Source: Halothiobacillus sp. (GTDB taxonomy: Bacteria > Pseudomonadota > Gammaproteobacteria > Halothiobacillales > Halothiobacillaceae). From it: a DNA stretch of 64,000 bases. Position numbers and translations under genes: made by a program. The notes under the pieces were generated by a model. The model was not told the DNA's origin, ran no database searches, and worked only from the letters and a program-made list of their open reading frames with translations. Where the stretch lies: assembly GCF_028710545.1 (NCBI RefSeq), contig NZ_JAQTTX010000003.1, forward strand, positions 1 to 64,000. Reading direction: 5' to 3'. Below are positions 19,563 to 28,461 of the stretch, piece after piece (the first letter of the stretch is position 1; each line of letters begins with the position of its first letter).

Positions 19563-19927
19563 TTAAGGAACCTCTGATTGAATCCTTCGTGGCCGAGACG
19601 GGCTTTTGAGGGATGAGTCGCAAGGCGCGGCGCGAAACGGGCTCACGCCAGCTCCGCGTTAATGGTTATTCCATTCGTGAGCGGCGCAACACAGCGGGCT
19701 TACGCCAGCTACGCGTAAAATCGCCCTCAAAAGCCCGTCCCATGCGGGTTGCTGCCCAAAAGCAGCAACACTTCGTTATCGGCCTTGGCATCGTAGCGTA
19801 AACTACGAACTGCGGCCTCTGCCTCGTTTTGCGGCTTTTGGATCAGCAACTCGGCGGGCTTCGCCAGCTTAATGCGGAGCAGGCGCCAGCCCGCGTAGCA
19901 CGAAGGATTCAATCAGAGGTTCCTTAA
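19563..19927. mobile_element. palindromic element D with 29-bp perfect terminal inverted repeats
   Basis: The ends 19563-19591 and 19899-19927 are perfect 29-bp inverted repeats beginning TTAAGGAACCTCTG. Nested inside are a perfect 16-bp stem (19597-19612 with 19724-19739) that itself encloses GCTCACG 19641-19647 with 19676-19682 and AATGG/CCATT 19661-19675. Further right are stems 19748-19755 with 19762-19769 and 19791-19796 with 19803-19808. The whole folds as a branched tree. It encodes nothing credible; it is best read as a non-autonomous element. The TTAA at both outer edges could be a target duplication or part of the repeat. It lies between the TerC-family gene and slyB. Confidence 0.75.
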
Positions 19928-20122
19928 CGAAGACGCTGCAATTTATCACCTCCGCGCCATTTACAGAAACTATGGATCAATCAAAATCCCATCAGCAGTC
20001 GCTTCGATGGGTTTTTCGCACAACCCACATCAAGATAAACTCAGGTTTTAGGCAAACATTCGGCTAGAATTCCGGTCAAACACGGCGTAATGCACACCAC
20101 AATCAAATCAGAGGAGAACGCC

Positions 20123-20593
20123 ATGCGCGCACAATCCAGCATCAAATGGGCGGTTCCAATCATCATGTTGGCCGCCCTGACCGGTTGCGTCACCCCCATG
20201 TCTGGCGACGTATACAGCCGGAACAACGCCATGCAAATGCAAACGGTTCAGTACGGCACGATTGAAAGCCTGCGCGGCGTGCGCATTGCCGGCACGAAAA
20301 CACCCATCGGTGCCATCGGCGGTGCCGTGGTTGGGGGCCTGCTTGGCAGTGGCGTGGGCGGCGGTCTGGGGCGCGATCTTGCCACGGTAGGGGGCGCCAT
20401 CGGCGGCGGCGTTGCCGGTTCCGCCATCGAAGAAGGCGTCACACAACAAAATGGGGTCGAGATCGTTGTGCGCCTGGATAATGGCCGCACGGTATCGATC
20501 GTCCAGGCCGTAGGCGGGCAGATCTTCTCCCTCGGGCAACGGGTTCAGGTTATTACGGCACCCGATGGCACGAGCCGCGTGACGGCTGGCTGA
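20123..20593 (+). CDS. slyB: outer membrane lipoprotein SlyB
   Basis: This 156-residue lipoprotein has a signal peptide with lipobox LTGC (Cys about residue 22). It has a glycine-zipper 2TM domain rich in GGAVVGGLLGSGVGGG and GGAIGGGVAG patterns, and a C-terminal beta-rich Pal/SlyB domain. SlyB proteins assemble in the outer membrane and stabilise it under stress, and are often PhoPQ-controlled. The ATG at 20123 follows GAGGAG. The DedA gene starts 87 bases downstream on the same strand. Confidence 0.93.
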   Translation: MRAQSSIKWAVPIIMLAALTGCVTPMSGDVYSRNNAMQMQTVQYGTIESLRGVRIAGTKTPIGAIGGAVVGGLLGSGVGGGLGRDLATVGGAIGGGVAGSAIEEGVTQQNGVEIVVRLDNGRTVSIVQAVGGQIFSLGQRVQVITAPDGTSRVTAG

Positions 20594-20680
20594 ACCCGTG
20601 CGCCTGACGAGCCAGCACACACCCGGCGAAATGGGTGAACTTTCTTTATCCCGTGATTCATCACCCATTGAGTACACATT

Positions 20681-21295
20681 TTGTTCGGAATAGATATCGC
20701 CGCCCTGCTGGCACAATACGGTCTGTTGGTGCTGGCCATCGGTTGTTTGCTCGAAGGCGAAACCGTGCTGGTTCTGGCCGGACTGGCTACCCACCAAGGC
20801 ATGCTGCACCTGCCGCAGGTATTCATCGTCGCGGTCGTGTTCGGCTGGCTGGGCGACCAGATTTTCTTCTGGTTGGGGCGCTGGAAAGGCGATGCCATTC
20901 TGCTGCGTTTCCCGAGCTGGGCGAAGCAAAAACCAAGGCTGGATCGGTGGATTCACAAATACCATGCTCCGGTCGTCATCATGGTGCGGTTCATGTACGG
21001 TCTGCGGGCAGCGGGGCCCGTATTGATCGGCCATAGTGGCCTTTGCCCCTGGAAATTCGCCTTCTACAATGCCATCGGTGCGCTGATCTGGGCGACGATT
21101 TTCATCACGTTGGGCTGGGTATTTGGTCAGGCGGCGGAACATATCCTCACGCAAATCAACCACTGGGGCCACTACGTATTCTATGTGGGCGCCGTTGTCA
21201 TTCTGGTGGTCGGATTTGTCATCTGGCTCGTGAACCGTCGGCGGGCAATGCGCGTGGCCGAGCAAGCCGCATTAAGCGAACAAGAGAGAGATTAG
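20681..21295 (+). CDS. DedA-family membrane protein
   Basis: This 204-residue SNARE-associated/DedA protein has the motif GCLLEGETVLVLAG near the N-terminus, FGWLGDQIFFWLGRW, and the membrane re-entrant region HAPVVIMVRFMYGLRAAGPVLIG. Members are proposed undecaprenyl-phosphate or phospholipid transporters. The frame is closed by a TGA at 20669, so the start must be TTG at 20681 (or ATT at 20678); no strong SD is seen. gmk begins 6 bases after the stop. Confidence 0.88.
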   Translation: MFGIDIAALLAQYGLLVLAIGCLLEGETVLVLAGLATHQGMLHLPQVFIVAVVFGWLGDQIFFWLGRWKGDAILLRFPSWAKQKPRLDRWIHKYHAPVVIMVRFMYGLRAAGPVLIGHSGLCPWKFAFYNAIGALIWATIFITLGWVFGQAAEHILTQINHWGHYVFYVGAVVILVVGFVIWLVNRRRAMRVAEQAALSEQERD

Positions 21296-21301
21296 AAAGC
21301 G

Positions 21302-21931
21302 ATGTCGCAAGGTCAGTTGTATGTCATTTCCGCCCCGTCCGGCGCGGGAAAAACCAGCCTTATCAAGGCCCTGCGCGAGCAGATGCCCGATCTCGGCCTG
21401 TCGGTTTCCCACACCACGCGCCCCATGCGGCCCGGTGAAGTGGACGGCCAGCATTACCACTTCGTCAGCAAGTCGACATTCGAATCCATGATTGCCGAAG
21501 GCGCTTTTGTCGAACATGCCCTGGTTTTCGGCAACTACTACGGAACATCGAAGGCAGCTGTCAGCACCGTGCTCGACAAGGGGCAGGATCTGATCCTGGA
21601 AATCGACTGGCAAGGCGCCGAACAGGTTCGCCCGCTTTTCCCGAACGCGCAGAGCATCTTCATTCTCCCTCCGAGCCGGGAAGCGCTTCGGGAACGCCTC
21701 TTCGCACGCGGGCAGGATGATGCCGATGTCATCGCCCGGCGGCTGGCCGAGGCCGAGCGGGAAATGCAGGCTTACCCGAACTACGACTTCCTCATCATCA
21801 ACGATGATTTTTCACAGGCGCTCAATCAGTTACGCTGCCTGTTCGAGAGTGCCCGCCTGCGTACACCGCGTCAGGCCGAAAAGGAACGTATTCGCTTGGA
21901 AAATTTGCTGAATACCCCTAAAAAAACGTAA
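21302..21931 (+). CDS. gmk: guanylate kinase
   Basis: This 209-residue enzyme converts GMP and ATP to GDP and ADP. It shows the P-loop [11 protein letters not shown] at residues 8-18 and the GMP-binding [17 protein letters not shown]. It also has [14 protein letters not shown] and the lid region [17 protein letters not shown]. The length is normal. It is part of the classical gmk-rpoZ-spoT cluster, with rpoZ 50 bases downstream. Confidence 0.97.
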   Translation: MSQGQLYVISAPSGAGKTSLIKALREQMPDLGLSVSHTTRPMRPGEVDGQHYHFVSKSTFESMIAEGAFVEHALVFGNYYGTSKAAVSTVLDKGQDLILEIDWQGAEQVRPLFPNAQSIFILPPSREALRERLFARGQDDADVIARRLAEAEREMQAYPNYDFLIINDDFSQALNQLRCLFESARLRTPRQAEKERIRLENLLNTPKKT

Positions 21932-21981
21932 ACTACCCAGCTCAATTCAATTCACCGATCTATTTCCTGGGGAAAATCATC

Positions 21982-22305
21982 ATGGCGCGTGTCACCGTAG
22001 AAGATTGTCTTGTAAAGATTCCGAACCGCTTCGAGCTGGTTCTGATGGCAGCCCGCCGTGCGCGACAGATCGAACAAGGTGCCGAGCCACTGGTGCCGAT
22101 GGGTAAAGAAAAGCCGGTCGTGATCGCCCTGCGCGAAATCGGCGAAGGCAAGATCGACCAGGCGCGCATCGACGAAATCCAGGAGCACATGGTTGTGCTG
22201 CGTTCACAAATTTCAGAAGCCGAAATTCGCGCGGAACTCGCGCAGTTTGCCGACGAAGACGAAGGAAGCGCCCGGCGCCCGGCCACCACCAGCGACGAAG
22301 GTTAA
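21982..22305 (+). CDS. rpoZ: RNA polymerase omega subunit
   Basis: This 107-residue omega subunit starts [20 protein letters not shown], has [10 protein letters not shown] and [12 protein letters not shown], and an acidic low-complexity tail. It helps assemble beta' in RNA polymerase and forms part of a ppGpp site, which fits its position directly before spoT. The ATG at 21982 follows TGGGGA. The stop is 1 base before the proposed spoT start. Confidence 0.96.
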   Translation: MARVTVEDCLVKIPNRFELVLMAARRARQIEQGAEPLVPMGKEKPVVIALREIGEGKIDQARIDEIQEHMVVLRSQISEAEIRAELAQFADEDEGSARRPATTSDEG

Positions 22306-22306
22306 C

Positions 22307-24508
22307 TTGCCCGAGGCTTCCGTACCTACACCAAAACCGGAAAAACTGGTTCTGGTTCCTGAAGCGGCCGAGGCGGAAATTTATTTCGCGCCGCTGGCTA
22401 TGATCTTGGCAACGTATATCGATCCGGAGGGCATCGCGCATGTGCGGGATGCCTTTATTTTTGGTGCGAACTCGCATGTCGGACAAGCCCGCCAAAGCGG
22501 GGAACCCTACATCAGTCATCCGGTAGCGGTTGCCGAGATCCTCGCCGGGCTGCACATGGACGAAGCCACCCTGACGGCCGCCATCCTCCACGACGTGATC
22601 GAAGACACCGCCGTCGCCCGCGAGGAGATCGTCGCCCGGTTTGGCGAGGAGGTCGCACGTTTGGTGGATGGCGTCTCCAAACTGACCCAGATCCGCTTCA
22701 AGTCCAAGGCTGAAGCCCAGGCCGCCAACTTCCGCAAGATGATGATGGCGATGGTTGAGGATGTGCGCGTCATTCTCATTAAACTGGCCGACCGCCTGCA
22801 CAACATGCGCACACTGGGTGTGATGCGCCCGGACAAGCGACGTCGTATCGCCCGGGAAACGCTGGACATTTACACGCCCATCGCCAGCCGTCTGGGCCTG
22901 AACTCGCTGCGACACGAACTGGAAGACATGGGGTTTGCCGCTCTCTATCCCACCCGCTATCGCGTCATCAGTGAGGCCGTGCGCAAGGCGCGCGGCAACC
23001 GCAAGGAAATCGTTGCGGGTATCGAGGAGCGCTTCATCCACCGCTTCGGCGAAGAAGGCCTGCGGGTGCAGATCGACGCGCGCGAAAAGCGTCCGTACTC
23101 CATCTACCGCAAGATGCTGCAAAAGCATCTCAGCTTCAAGGAAGTGTTCGATGTATTCGCGGTGCGCATCGTTGCGCGAACGGTTGATGATTGCTACCGC
23201 GCACTCGGCATCGTCCACAACCTCTACAAGCCCCTGCCGGGCCGCTTCAAGGACTACATCGCCATTCCCAAGGCCAATGGCTACCAGTCGCTGCACACCA
23301 TCCTGTTCGGCCCACACGGCATCCCGCTGGAAGTCCAGATTCGCACCAACGAAATGCACCAGTTCGCCGAAAGCGGTATCGCCGCGCACTGGCTCTACAA
23401 ATCCAGTCACGATCATGGAACGGTTACGCAAGCGCGCGCACGCGAATGGTTGCGCGATCTGCTGGAAATCCAGCAGAAGGCGGGCAATCCGCAGGAGTTT
23501 CTGGAATCGGTCAAGGTCGATCTGTTTCCGGACGAAGTTTATGTCTTCACGCCAATGGGCGAGATCATCGAGTTGCCGCGACGCGCCACCGTCGTGGATT
23601 TTGCCTATGCCATCCACACCGATGTCGGCAATCACTGCGTCGCCTGCAAGATCGATCGCCGGTTCGCCCCGCTCTCCACGCCACTGGAAAACGGCCAGAC
23701 CATCGAGATCATCACCGCCGAAGGTGCCGAACCCAATCCGAACTGGCTGTCCTTTGTCGTCACGGCTCGGGCTCGCGCCAATATCCGCAACTACCTGAAG
23801 AATCTGCAGGATTCGGAAGCCATCAAACTGGGGCACCGTTTGCTGGCCAAATCCCTGAACGCCGAATCGGTCGATTTCAATGACATCAAGACCGATCGAC
23901 TCAATCGCCTGTTGGCGGAGTATCACTACGATGGGTTGTCGGATCTTTTGCGTGAAATCGGGCTTGGCAACCGCATGGCGCCACTGGTCGCGCGCCTGCT
24001 CGTAGCGGACGAAAACACAAGTGAAGCAGCCCAATCACTTGGCGCGCCAACTGGCATCAGCGCGACTCAGACGCCCATCATCATCAGCGGCACCGAAGGG
24101 CTCGTGGTCGATTTTGCCAAGTGCTGCCACCCGATTCCGGGCGATGCCGTCGTTGGTTTTTTGAGCACGGGGCGCGGCATCGTCGTCCACCGTCATGATT
24201 GTAGCAATGCAGCCGATGTCGGCGTGCACCCGGAACGCTGGTTGGCGGTCAACTGGGCAGACCCGGCCCTGGGCGAGTATCAGGCCCTGATCGTCATCCA
24301 CGCCAAGAATGTCCGGGGTGGTCTGGCACGCATCGCCAGCGCCGCAGCCGAAACCGGCGCTGATATCGATGACGTTCGATTCGATGACCGCGACGTCAAT
24401 CTGACCATCATCACCGTCACCCTGCGGGTGGCCGATCGGGTGCATCTGGCACGCGTGATGCGCCGAATCAAACAGGTGCCCGATGTGGTGAAGGTGATTC
24501 GCCCCTGA
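22307..24508 (+). CDS. spoT: bifunctional (p)ppGpp synthetase/hydrolase
   Basis: This RelA/SpoT-homologue protein has 733 residues if it starts at TTG 22307. It has an HD hydrolase domain with AAILHDVIEDT, a synthetase domain with RFKDYIAIPKANGYQSLHT, a TGS domain (about DEVYVFTPMGEIIELPRRAT), a zinc-finger-like region (KCCHPIPGD) and a C-terminal ACT domain. The TTG has GAAGG five bases upstream. An ATG at 22400 would give 702 residues but would cut off residues that align with the start of E. coli SpoT, so TTG is preferred. It is likely translationally linked to rpoZ. Confidence 0.95.
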   Translation: MPEASVPTPKPEKLVLVPEAAEAEIYFAPLAMILATYIDPEGIAHVRDAFIFGANSHVGQARQSGEPYISHPVAVAEILAGLHMDEATLTAAILHDVIEDTAVAREEIVARFGEEVARLVDGVSKLTQIRFKSKAEAQAANFRKMMMAMVEDVRVILIKLADRLHNMRTLGVMRPDKRRRIARETLDIYTPIASRLGLNSLRHELEDMGFAALYPTRYRVISEAVRKARGNRKEIVAGIEERFIHRFGEEGLRVQIDAREKRPYSIYRKMLQKHLSFKEVFDVFAVRIVARTVDDCYRALGIVHNLYKPLPGRFKDYIAIPKANGYQSLHTILFGPHGIPLEVQIRTNEMHQFAESGIAAHWLYKSSHDHGTVTQARAREWLRDLLEIQQKAGNPQEFLESVKVDLFPDEVYVFTPMGEIIELPRRATVVDFAYAIHTDVGNHCVACKIDRRFAPLSTPLENGQTIEIITAEGAEPNPNWLSFVVTARARANIRNYLKNLQDSEAIKLGHRLLAKSLNAESVDFNDIKTDRLNRLLAEYHYDGLSDLLREIGLGNRMAPLVARLLVADENTSEAAQSLGAPTGISATQTPIIISGTEGLVVDFAKCCHPIPGDAVVGFLSTGRGIVVHRHDCSNAADVGVHPERWLAVNWADPALGEYQALIVIHAKNVRGGLARIASAAAETGADIDDVRFDDRDVNLTIITVTLRVADRVHLARVMRRIKQVPDVVKVIRP

Positions 24509-24551
24509 CGGGCAGGAATGGTCGGTTCTAATTCGCGCTACGCCCGATTGG

Positions 24552-25589
24552 CTAATCGGCACTGACGTGAGCCGTGACGCACAAGTCGTACCATCCCCTT
24601 GCGTAATCCGGCAATTGCCGACACAGGTGCAGGAATTGAGCCTGATCCAGCTCACCTCGCCGATTCAATGCACAGGCTACTGAGAAATAACGCGCTTGCG
24701 CACGAAGCTGTTCCAGTTCTGCGGGCGCGGAATGAATAAGCCGGATGGTGTTTTCGGATAATTCCCAAGCCTCCGCTATCCGCGCCGAATAGGCGGGCAC
24801 CAACGCCCGGAAACGCGCCAGATAGGTGGCGCTGGTATCCGGCCCGGTCAATGGTTTCTGCCGCAACAGCGCGATCAAGCCCGTGTGCTCGATCAGGACC
24901 GACAGATACAGGTCGAACGCTTCGTTGGACGATAATGCGGGTCTTGGATGATCGGATCGCGTTTTCAGCCCCAAACGGAGTGCATTGGCCGCGCGCAGGC
25001 TGATTGGCCAGATGTCGTGCACCAGCAAGGGATTGGCGCCCTCGATGCGACCCAGTTGTCCAATCGGGCTGAACATGGCTGCCGAAACGACTTCGCGCAT
25101 GCCAGAAAAACCGAGCAGCATCACCGCCTGATCCAGAGACTCGATATTTTCCCGACGCACGCGCATGGCCGGACTGTTGATGAGCCGCAGGACCATGGAC
25201 GAGATCACAGGATCGGACTCGATCAACCCCGTCAGGGTACGAATGGGTGTATCCGGGTTGTTCAACGCCGACATGAGCTTGGGCAATACGCTGGGCAGGC
25301 GTGGCACCAGCTGCGTCAGTTGTGTGGGTGTCCGTTTGAGATCCTCAATTCGGGCGCCAAGCCATCGGGTTTCTTCAGGACGCAACTCATCCTTATATCC
25401 GGGCGGATGCTCCGGTGCATTCAAAAGTTTTTGGAAAAAAAGCAGCGATGCCTGTTCCGCATCAGGAATGACAATGTCCGAAATCGGCTCCGGCTTGCCT
25501 GCGGCCACGCCGTACTCGCGCTGACGCGGTATGTGAGCGGGCGGTGTCGTGGGTTTGGCTGCCCAGAGTTGGCGAATCCAATGCCACAT
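24552..25589 (-). CDS. HDOD-domain protein
   Basis: This 345-residue cytoplasmic protein has an HDOD domain (about residues 100-290): LPSVLPKLMSALNNPDTPIRTLTGLIESDPVISSMVLRLINSPAM and the LLGFSGMREVV helix are typical. The catalytic HD pair of true HD enzymes is not apparent, as usual for HDOD, which act as signalling adaptors. The ATG at 25589 follows AAAGGA. It is the last gene of a minus-strand run GGDEF-EAL, bolA, HDOD. A CCGATT/AATCGG hairpin (24544-24559) covers its stop, facing spoT. Confidence 0.85.
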   Translation of the reverse strand: MWHWIRQLWAAKPTTPPAHIPRQREYGVAAGKPEPISDIVIPDAEQASLLFFQKLLNAPEHPPGYKDELRPEETRWLGARIEDLKRTPTQLTQLVPRLPSVLPKLMSALNNPDTPIRTLTGLIESDPVISSMVLRLINSPAMRVRRENIESLDQAVMLLGFSGMREVVSAAMFSPIGQLGRIEGANPLLVHDIWPISLRAANALRLGLKTRSDHPRPALSSNEAFDLYLSVLIEHTGLIALLRQKPLTGPDTSATYLARFRALVPAYSARIAEAWELSENTIRLIHSAPAELEQLRAQARYFSVACALNRRGELDQAQFLHLCRQLPDYARGWYDLCVTAHVSAD

Positions 25590-25617
25590 GGCCAAGTCCT
25601 TTGATTGACCGGCGCGG

Positions 25618-25926
25618 CTAGTGGTTCTGTCCCGCGCAAGCAGGGGACGGGGCCGCTGACGCGCCTTTGGCCTGCCATTCGGATGGCGTGAACGTATGCA
25701 GGGACAAGGCGTGCATCCCGCCTTCACGCTCGGCTTGCAATAACGCCTGAACGCGTCGATGCCTGGCCAGCAGGCCTTCCCCCTCGAACAAGGAACCGAC
25801 GATCACCAGGCGGAAATGCGTTTCTTCCCGATTGCCTGCGTGCTGGTGCGACTCGTTCTCTATTTCAAGATGAACGGGGGCCAGTTGATCTTCGATCAGT
25901 TTTTTTATGCGTTCGGCACGAGACAT
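25618..25926 (-). CDS. bolA: BolA-family protein
   Basis: This 102-residue protein has the BolA fold. N-terminal RIKKLIEDQLAPVHLEIENES is followed by the HxHAG-type region SHQHAGNREETHFRLVIVGSLFEG and the C-terminal helix pattern RHRRVQALLQAER..MHALSLHTFTPSEW. BolA proteins partner monothiol glutaredoxins in iron-sulfur cluster handling and affect morphology and biofilm. The gene sits 32 bases after the GGDEF-EAL gene and 28 before the HDOD gene, so all three may be cotranscribed. Confidence 0.93.
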   Translation of the reverse strand: MSRAERIKKLIEDQLAPVHLEIENESHQHAGNREETHFRLVIVGSLFEGEGLLARHRRVQALLQAEREGGMHALSLHTFTPSEWQAKGASAAPSPACAGQNH

Positions 25927-25958
25927 GATGAAACCATCCTATTAATCAAATTGATGAA

Positions 25959-28325
25959 TCATAACAATCCAACGCCCAGCATGGGGGATATTTCTTCCGG
26001 CTTGCCGGGCCGGCCGACCAAGTACCCCTGAAAGGAGTCACACCCCAGGGAATCGAGCAGGTCGCGCTCTGCCATCGTTTCCACACCCTCTGCGACCACT
26101 TCGAGCCCCAAGGCATGGCCCATGGCCACGATCGCCTTGACGATCACCAGATCCTTCGGGTCAACGAGAATATCGCGCACAAAGCTTTGATCGATCTTGA
26201 GCCGGTTGAATTCGAACTGCGTCAGGTAACTCAAGGAAGAGTAGCCGGTGCCGAAGTCATCCAACGCCAGCTGAACGCCAAGCTTTTTCAGTTCGATGAG
26301 TGTGCTTGCTGCCTTGGCGGGGTCGTTGACGAGCGCGGTCTCCGTCAACTCAAGCTCCAGCAGGGATGGATTGATTCCGGATTTTTTGAGCGCTGCACGT
26401 ACCCGCCCGGTAAAGCAGGGCGAATGCAGCTGGATGCTGGATACGTTCACCGCCACGGTAATCCGTTCGCCGATATATTCCCGCCAGCGGGCGATTTGTT
26501 GGCAGGCTTCATCGAGCACCCAGCCGCCCACGTCGATAATCAACCCTGATTTTTCAAGCAAAGGGATGAATTGATCCGGGCCGGCAGCCAGTTCCGGCGA
26601 GGGCGCCTGCCAACGCAGCAAGGCTTCAACCCCGGTGATGGCCAGGCTGCTCGCATTTTGCTGTACCTGATAAACGAGGGAGAATTGCCCCTGGGCCTGA
26701 CTCTGGCGCAATGCAGTCAGCAGCGCCGATTGCCGATTCTGATGCTCCATGATTTGTGGCGAAAAAATGGCGTGGCCGTTGCGCCCCTGTTCCTTGGCGG
26801 CATACATGGCCGAATCGGCTTGATGCAGCAATTCCCCAATGGATCGACCGTGCTCCGGCCAGATCACGATCCCTGTGCTCGCCGAGGTGAAGAGGGTCAG
26901 GTGCCCGATCTGGAAGGGACGAGCTGTCAGTGACTTTACCTGCTCACCCAGCGCGCTCAGTGATTCTGGCTTGTTGTCTGTTTCCACCAGAATGGCGAAC
27001 TCATCGCCACCCATTCTGGCAATAAGCAACGGACTGGCGACACATTCGTTTTGCAATCGGCGCGCCATTTCCTGCAGCAGTTGATCACCACACTCATGGC
27101 CGTAGCTGTCGTTGATCGAACGGAAGTAATCCAGGTCGAACACCAGCAAAGCCAGGTGTTTGGCGCCATCGTCGCTCAGCATGTCGATCCAGCGCTGTGC
27201 CTCGACCTGAAAGAATCGGCGGTTGAGCAGGCCGGTCAACTCATCCTGACTGGCCAGTATCTGGAACTGCTCCTGCGTGGTGTGCAGCTCCGTCACGTCG
27301 CGGCCAACCACGATGATGGCGCGGGGTTTGCCCTTATCATCGAAGACGGGTTGCTTGATCACATCCACGATCAAGCTGTGCCCGTCCTCGCAGGGAATAG
27401 TCTCCAGGTGCCTGATTTGCTGGCCTTGGTTCCAGGCAGCCATGTCTGTTTCATGGCAAAACTGCAGGGCGCCCCTGACGGGGGGAGGGGCCAGACCGAC
27501 CAGCTCCCGATCAGTTTTGCCGAGCCATACGACATGCTCCAGCCCTAGACTGTGGACAATGGATGAATTGGCGAACAACCAGCGCCCTTCGGGGTCTTTG
27601 ATCACGATCAGATCGTGGGTCGCCTCAACCAGCAACTCCATCAACTGGCCGTAATCACCCTCCGCGTTGCTCAGGGCCTTGGGCGTGGTCAACTCATAGA
27701 GCACCAGAAAGTCTTTGACTTCCGAAGCAGGAGACGGCGCAGCAATCAGCAGCCGCTGGAAGTGTCGCAGGCGGCCATGATCATTGACCGACACTTGGTC
27801 TTCTATCACGCCTTCGGCACACTGGGCGGGCACACCCTGACTGAGTTGATCGAGCAATGAAGGGTTGTTAAACGTCTGTGCCGCCCTGTTGCGGTACACG
27901 ACCGCCTGATTCGCATCGCGGCCGATCACACAATCCGGGAGGCTGTCGATCCACCCGATGGCATCGTCGGGTAGGCGCGGGTAAAGCGAAACATGCAGCA
28001 GACGCCGCCCACCGATGTTCGGAAGGTTTGCATCATCAAGGGGAGAGTGGGAACCATCGAGCCGGTCGGCGCTTAACCAGTGTGCTTGCCAAATCCAGTC
28101 ACGGATATTTTCCATGGGGCCGATTTGGCCTATGGGCTGGTTCCATGCATCGCTCTGCGGCAAGGTCTCCAGAATTTGATCGATAGGCGCAATGGCGTCC
28201 AGCGACGTAATCGCCTGCGTCGCCGTGAGCGCGCTCTGCCCGTTTACATCCACCCACAACCATGCCTCGGCATAATCGCATGGACGTTGCGGCAAAGAGG
28301 TGAGGCCAACTCGATCTTCGTTCAT
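25959..28325 (-). CDS. PAS-GGDEF-EAL cyclic-di-GMP signalling protein
   Basis: This 788-residue protein has an unassigned N-terminal region (1-225), a PAS domain (about 228-345), a GGDEF domain (about 350-525, intact GGDEF at 439-443) and an EAL domain (about 545-785). The EAL domain has intact EALLRW at 567, DDFGTGYSSLSYL, and KIDQSFVRD. Both catalytic sites look complete, so it may both make and degrade c-di-GMP. No membrane segment is evident, so it is probably a cytoplasmic sensor. It heads the minus-strand run with bolA and the HDOD gene. Confidence 0.93.
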   Translation of the reverse strand: MNEDRVGLTSLPQRPCDYAEAWLWVDVNGQSALTATQAITSLDAIAPIDQILETLPQSDAWNQPIGQIGPMENIRDWIWQAHWLSADRLDGSHSPLDDANLPNIGGRRLLHVSLYPRLPDDAIGWIDSLPDCVIGRDANQAVVYRNRAAQTFNNPSLLDQLSQGVPAQCAEGVIEDQVSVNDHGRLRHFQRLLIAAPSPASEVKDFLVLYELTTPKALSNAEGDYGQLMELLVEATHDLIVIKDPEGRWLFANSSIVHSLGLEHVVWLGKTDRELVGLAPPPVRGALQFCHETDMAAWNQGQQIRHLETIPCEDGHSLIVDVIKQPVFDDKGKPRAIIVVGRDVTELHTTQEQFQILASQDELTGLLNRRFFQVEAQRWIDMLSDDGAKHLALLVFDLDYFRSINDSYGHECGDQLLQEMARRLQNECVASPLLIARMGGDEFAILVETDNKPESLSALGEQVKSLTARPFQIGHLTLFTSASTGIVIWPEHGRSIGELLHQADSAMYAAKEQGRNGHAIFSPQIMEHQNRQSALLTALRQSQAQGQFSLVYQVQQNASSLAITGVEALLRWQAPSPELAAGPDQFIPLLEKSGLIIDVGGWVLDEACQQIARWREYIGERITVAVNVSSIQLHSPCFTGRVRAALKKSGINPSLLELELTETALVNDPAKAASTLIELKKLGVQLALDDFGTGYSSLSYLTQFEFNRLKIDQSFVRDILVDPKDLVIVKAIVAMGHALGLEVVAEGVETMAERDLLDSLGCDSFQGYLVGRPGKPEEISPMLGVGLL

Positions 28326-28461
28326 GGTCGCTCGACGTCGCAGTGCAGCGGGAGGGGAAACAACATGCTCAAAATCCTTTTACCGAATCACTCGGGTCTC
28401 ATACTTCATCAGCACGACAGCATATCTAAATCCTGACCGATAATCTCACGGATTCAATGCC

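Noticed and set aside
19727-19912. Small open frame inside element D
   Set aside because: Its codons fall in stems of the palindrome and it has no ribosome site or homologous look.
20108-21265. 385-codon open frame antisense to slyB and the DedA gene
   Set aside because: Both sense genes have clear family motifs; the antisense frame is His/Gln/Arg-rich and low in hydrophobic clusters, as expected for a shadow.
21992-24034. 680-codon open frame antisense to rpoZ and spoT
   Set aside because: It is the complement-strand shadow of a conserved, high-GC gene; no motif, no ribosome site, and spoT is certain.
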